Source of the DNA: Anaeramoeba ignava
Taxonomy: Eukaryota; Metamonada; Anaeramoebidae
Assembly: GCA_028826165.1 (NCBI GenBank)
Contig: JAPDFW010000072.1
Span: 336,430 to 400,429 of the forward strand
Length of the DNA: 64,000 nucleotides
Direction of reading: 5' to 3'
Shown piece by piece: positions 60,037-64,000 of this stretch. The number at the start of each line of letters is the position of its first letter. The stretch's first letter is position 1. Position numbers and translations under genes: made by a program. A model generated the notes under the pieces. That model searched no databases. It was not told where the DNA came from and was given only the letters and a program-made list of their open reading frames with translations.

Positions 60037-63000
60037 TTAATTTTCTTTAAATTGTTTTTCAAGTTCGAAAACATATCTTTGATTGATTTGATAATAATCA
60101 AATAATTCAATCAATTCCCTTTTAATTTTTTCATTTCCAAAATTTTCAAAATTTTCAAGATTATCTAAATAAAAAAAATTAGTCATAATTTCAACAGTTT
60201 GACTTGATTTACCACTATAATCACTAACTTTATTTGAATCATCTTGAACTGACAAAAACATTCCTCGAAACAATTCACTTCTTGCAGCTAAAATGACTCT
60301 ATGAACACCCAATGATTTTCCATTTGAAATGATAAAAAAATCAAATTCTTGATTTTGGAAAATTTTTTTCAAATCTTTTAAAAGACCTTCTCGTTCTCTT
60401 TTTTGATCAATCCATTCTTCTTTTAAACCAAGTTTAACTAAAACTGAAATCACATGTTTATATCCATTTGGACCAAAAGGAATAATTCCTGAATAAAGAA
60501 AATAAAGAAATGATTCCAATTCTTCTTTCGCAAGTAATTTTGATATTTCGGATATTTTGGATAAAAATGGTTCTTCTAATCTCATTTTCAAAATGAATGA
60601 ATGATAACAAACCCTTTCTTGTTGTTTTGTTTCCAATTCAGAATCACAAAGTTCTTTTCTATTGTAAAAATTCAGAAAATCTTCACAAATTGGAGAAATG
60701 AATTTATCAGTTATTTTTTCATCTTGATCTTGATTTTCATCATGAACTTCCAAAAAAAAATATTTTAAAGATTCTAAATATAAATAGAAAAAGAAAAATT
60801 TCAATTAATTAATTAATTATTTTTTTCTCTTTGAAATTATTTAATTACCCCAAATTATTCTGCGAGTTTGTTCAATATCAAATAAATTTACTGTATAATA
60901 TCTCAAAACTCTAGAAGAATCAATTTCCAAAAATTTTGAAACTATAAAATTTGTTGCATCTTCAATTGTTTTTCCTAATTTTAAACATCAAAAAGAAAAG
61001 TGGAAAAGAAATTTAATTCTTTATTCTTTATTCTTTTTTCTTTCTTCTTTCTAACCTTGATATTCAGGAAAATAATCTGAAAGTGGAAATTTATTGATTT
61101 TTGATTCAAATTCATCAGTTTTTGTAAATAAAATTACAAAAGGAACATGTTTAAATTTATTTTGAAAAAAATTTCGAAATAAATCAATTGATTCAACTAA
61201 ACAATTTTGAGCGCTATCTTCAAATAGTGTATGATGATAATCGCCCAAAGGAACTAAAAAGAAAATTCCTGTATGTTTCTATTATTTTGAATGAAATGAA
61301 TATTTAAATTTGAATATTTGTTTGGAAGTAAAAAAAAAAAGTGGAATAAACAAACAGTAATTGGAAGATTTCTAAAAATAAAAATTAAAATTAAAATTAA
61401 AATTAAAATTAAAATCAAAATTAAAATTAAAATTAAATTTAAATTTAAATTTAAATATTTTACTCCCATTTTCTTCTTTCACTTCTTGCTCCTCCAACAT
61501 CAATAAATCGTATTCTAACACGACATGATAAATCTCTTACTATACTGAAAATACCTGTTGTTCCAAGTCTTATATGAAGATAATCTTGAAAATTTGGAAT
61601 ATAATCATCTTGAAAAATTTCATCAATTTTACCAAAATAACTTGAATTGATTTCAAAATATTTTTGCAATTTAAATTAAATTTATTTTTTTTTTGGAAAA
61701 TATTTATTTATACTAAGGACTAAAATCTGCATAAGGACTTGGATAAGTTTCAAGAACTTGTTTAATTGGTGGTGAATTCCATAATGTTTTCATTTCATCT
61801 TTTGTTAAACAAGAATTGAAAGGAAAATAATTTTCTGAAAGAAATTCAGCAATCTTTACAAATTTATATTTAAATATTTATTATAATATTTAGATATTAT
61901 TTAGATATTTAGATATTATTTAGATATTATTTAGATATTTAAATATTTAGATATTATTTAGATATTATTTAGATATTATTTAGATATTATTTAGATATTA
62001 TTTAGATATTATTTAGATATTATTTAGATATTATTTAGATATTATTTAGATATTATTTAGATATTATTTAGATATTTGGATATTATTTAATTATTTAGAT
62101 ATTTAGATATTATTTAGATATTATTTAGATATTATTTAGATATTATTTAAATATTTAGATATTTGGATATTTAGATATTTGGATATTTAGATATTTAGAT
62201 ATTTAAATATTTAGATATTATTTAGATATTTAGATATTTAGATATTTAGATATTTAGATATTTAGATATTTAGATATTTAGATATTTAGATATTTAGATA
62301 TTATTTAGATATTATTTAGATATTTAGATATTTGGATATTTAGATATTTGGATATTTAGATATTATTTAGATATTTAGATATTATTTAGATATTTGGATA
62401 TTTAGATATTATTTAGATATTTAGATATTTAGATATTTAGATATTTAGATATTTAAATATTTATTATAATATTTAGATAATATTTAGATATTTAGATATT
62501 ATTTAGATATTATTTAGATATTTAGATATTTAGATATTTAGATATTTAGATATTTAGATATTTAGATATTTAGATATTATTTAGATATTATTTAGATATT
62601 TAGATATTTGGATATTTAGATATTTGGATATTTAGATATTATTTAGATATTTAGATATTATTTAGATATTTGGATATTTAGATATTATTTAGATATTTAG
62701 ATATTTAATTATTTAGATATTATTTAAATATTTAGATATTTAGATATTTAGATATTTAGATATTTATATATTATTTAGATATTATTTAGATATTATTTAG
62801 ATATTTAGATATTATTTTGATATTTAAATATTATTTAGATATTATTTTGATATTTAAATATTATTTAGATATTTAGATATTTAGATATTTAGATATTATT
62901 TAGATATTTAGATATTTAGATATTTAGATATTATTTAGATATTTAGATATTATTTAAATATTATTTAGATATTATTTAGATATTATTTAGATATTATTTA

Positions 63001-63676
63001 GATATTATTTAGATATTATTTAGATATTATTTAGATATTTAGATATTTAGATATTTAGATATTTAAATATTTGGATATTATTTAGATATTTAGATATTAT
63101 TTAGATATTATTTATATATTTGGATATTATTTAGATATTATTTAATTATTTAGATAATATTTAATTATTTAGATATTATTTAGATATTATTTAATTATTT
63201 AGATATTATTTAATTATTTAGATAATATTTAATTATTTAGATATTATTTAATTATTTAGATAATATTTAAATATTTTGATATTATTTAGATATTTGGAAT
63301 TGATTTTGTATTTGAAATTCAAATTGGAAAAAAAAAATACACGTAAAGTTTCAGGTGAAAAATGTAAATTAGCCTCTAAAGCAGATGAAACAAGATTTGA
63401 AAGTACATTTTCTAAATTATTTTGAATTGTAGAAGCAAAATCTTTAATAAAATATTCATCAACTTCAGGTACATTTTCAAAATGTGTAAGATGCCTTAAT
63501 AAGGTTGATTTCCCAGAAAATCCAATACCAAAAATAAAAACTTGTAAATTTTCTTTTTGTTTTTCTTTGGATTTTTGTAATTTTTGATTTATTTGATTTT
63601 GATTTTGATTTTTATTTTTATTTTTATTTTTTTGTTTTTGATCTTTTTGTTTTTTCTGTTTATGTTTATTCCCCAT
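60037..63676 (-). CDS. G-protein alpha subunit fused to a BTB module, seven exons, 584 aa
   Basis: Exons: 63341-63676, 61714-61853, 61464-61640, 61356-61371 (16 nt), 61056-61278, 60849-60974, 60037-60773, all GT-AG and in phase. MG at the start could be myristoylated; a Lys/Asn/Gln spacer precedes the P-loop GIGFSGKST (50-58). The helical domain includes ISEFLS-like AEFLSENYF and LWNSPPI. Switch I is RLGTTG (Arg183 kept), G3 DVGGARSERRKW with Ala210 where G-alpha has the catalytic Gln, then VPLGDY, PEYQG, TKTD for NKKD and YTVN for TCAT. The final helix (RRIIWESLKYFFLEV) crosses the last splice. Residues ~370-584 are a BTB module (REGLLKDLKKIF, FDFFIISNGKSLGVHRVILA, RSELFRGMFLSVQD, DYSGKSSQTVE) nearly identical in pattern to the end of the ankyrin protein. 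Membrane-linked signalling to a BTB effector in one chain is inferred. Confidence 0.88.
61854..63340 (-). repeat. TATTTAGA satellite intron 1 of the G-alpha-BTB gene
   Basis: This 1487-nt intron has about 1430 nt of TATTTAGA and TATTATTTAGA words on the + strand (8- and 11-nt periods mixed), with GGATATTT variants. The donor is GTATTTTTTTTTTCC and the acceptor TTTGTAAAG. The unit differs from those in every other inflated intron of the window. Confidence 0.9.
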
Positions 63677-63944
63677 AAATAATTAAAAATCAAAAATACA
63701 ACAAAGTAAAATAAAAATTTTTTTAATTTAGAAGTAAGTAAGTAAAAGAAAATGTAAGTAAAAAAATGGAAAATTTAAATTCAAAAAAAAAAATTAAAAA
63801 ATTTTTAATTTAAAAAAGGGATAAAAATAAAAATTTAAATTTTAATTTAATTTGATCAAAAAGAAAGAAAGAGAAGAAAAAGATTTTTTTTTCATTTTTT
63901 TCATTTTTTTCTTTTTTTTCTTTTTCTAAAATATTAAAAAAAAA

Positions 63945-64000
63945 ATGAATATTTGGAAAATTATTGAAGAAAATAAAATTGATTCGTTAAATAAAATTAA
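63945..64000 (+). CDS. Start of a second ankyrin-type gene (partial)
   Basis: ATG at 63945 opens MNIWKIIEENKIDSLNKI and runs off the window. This matches the leader of the ankyrin-BTB protein at 30674 (MDLWKIIEKKDIESLKKI) at most positions. The start is preceded by TTTTTTTTTCATTTTTTTC repeated twice (63885-63912), the same upstream block as other genes. The gene is divergent from G-alpha-BTB, 268 bp away. Domain content beyond 18 residues is unknown. Confidence 0.65.
   Translation, partial: MNIWKIIEENKIDSLNKI

Noticed and set aside
60037-60804. BTB exon as an independent gene starting MKFFFFYLYLES
   Set aside because: The proposed start lies in the polypyrimidine tract before an acceptor, and splicing to the upstream G-alpha exon is in phase and completes the conserved helix.
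61641-61713. Apparent missing acceptor in G-alpha intron 2, suggesting a pseudogene
   Set aside because: Using AG at 61642-61641 gives a canonical 73-nt intron and restores ADFSPYYFGKIDEI in line with the family.
61854-63300. Telomere-like or origin-like repeat (TATTTAGA)
   Set aside because: It is internal to a gene, lacks G-runs, and has intron borders on both sides.

Overview
The window is protist nuclear DNA. It is extremely A+T-rich, the genes are split by canonical GT-AG introns, and many proteins carry Asn/Gln-rich low-complexity tracts. The gene content (copine, Rab5-type GTPases, BEACH-WD40 protein, BTB-TLDc proteins, a 33-residue ankyrin array ending in BTB, expansin-like protein, heterotrimeric G-protein alpha) suggests a free-living amoeboid protist. 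An Anaeramoeba-like metamonad is my best guess; this is inference from style and content, not a database match. Stop codons are mainly TAA with some TGA, so the standard genetic code fits. I see no rRNA, tRNA, transposase, reverse transcriptase, CRISPR array or virus.

Layout. 0-6 kb: 3' part of a copine gene (+), a five-exon Rab GTPase (-), and an Alba-domain protein with an Arg-rich tail (+). 6-16 kb: an intronless DNA2-type nuclease-helicase with a huge Asn-rich insert (+), an unrecognised helical protein (-), and GPN-loop GTPase 3 (+). 16-27 kb: two BTB-TLDc paralogues flanking a membrane-anchored expansin-like protein, then a degenerate MPPE1/Cdc1-like membrane protein (-) and a cyclin (+). 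27-36 kb: SLX1-type GIY-YIG nuclease (+) and a 1688-residue ankyrin-BTB protein (+). 36-47 kb: a seven-exon BEACH-WD40 giant protein (-). 47-64 kb, all on the minus strand: a Rab5 orthologue, TDP1, a DHHC-like protein, a two-TM protein and a G-alpha protein fused to a BTB module. At the right edge, the start of a second ankyrin-type gene (+).

Most coding regions had to be assembled from exons. I placed introns by eye from GT/AG sites, reading phase and family conservation. Ordinary introns are about 65-115 nt. A few are inflated to 0.4-3.4 kb, almost entirely by simple tandem repeats, each intron with its own dominant unit. Functions fall into DNA repair (DNA2, SLX1, TDP1), endosomal traffic and membranes (two Rab5-like proteins, BEACH, copine, DHHC-like), RNA/chromatin (Alba), Pol II assembly (GPN3), cell cycle (cyclin), oxidation response/ubiquitin adaptors (BTB-TLDc) and signalling (G-alpha-BTB, ankyrin-BTB).

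Most notable: (1) a G-alpha subunit whose C-terminal helix runs by an in-phase splice into a BTB module also present at the end of the ankyrin protein, with the catalytic Gln of G-alpha replaced by Ala; (2) a 1.6 kb intron that is a tandem array of nine intron copies, each with its own donor and acceptor, separated by 3-4 nt; (3) several enzymes whose catalytic motifs are lost although the fold is kept (DHHC-like, MPPE1-like).
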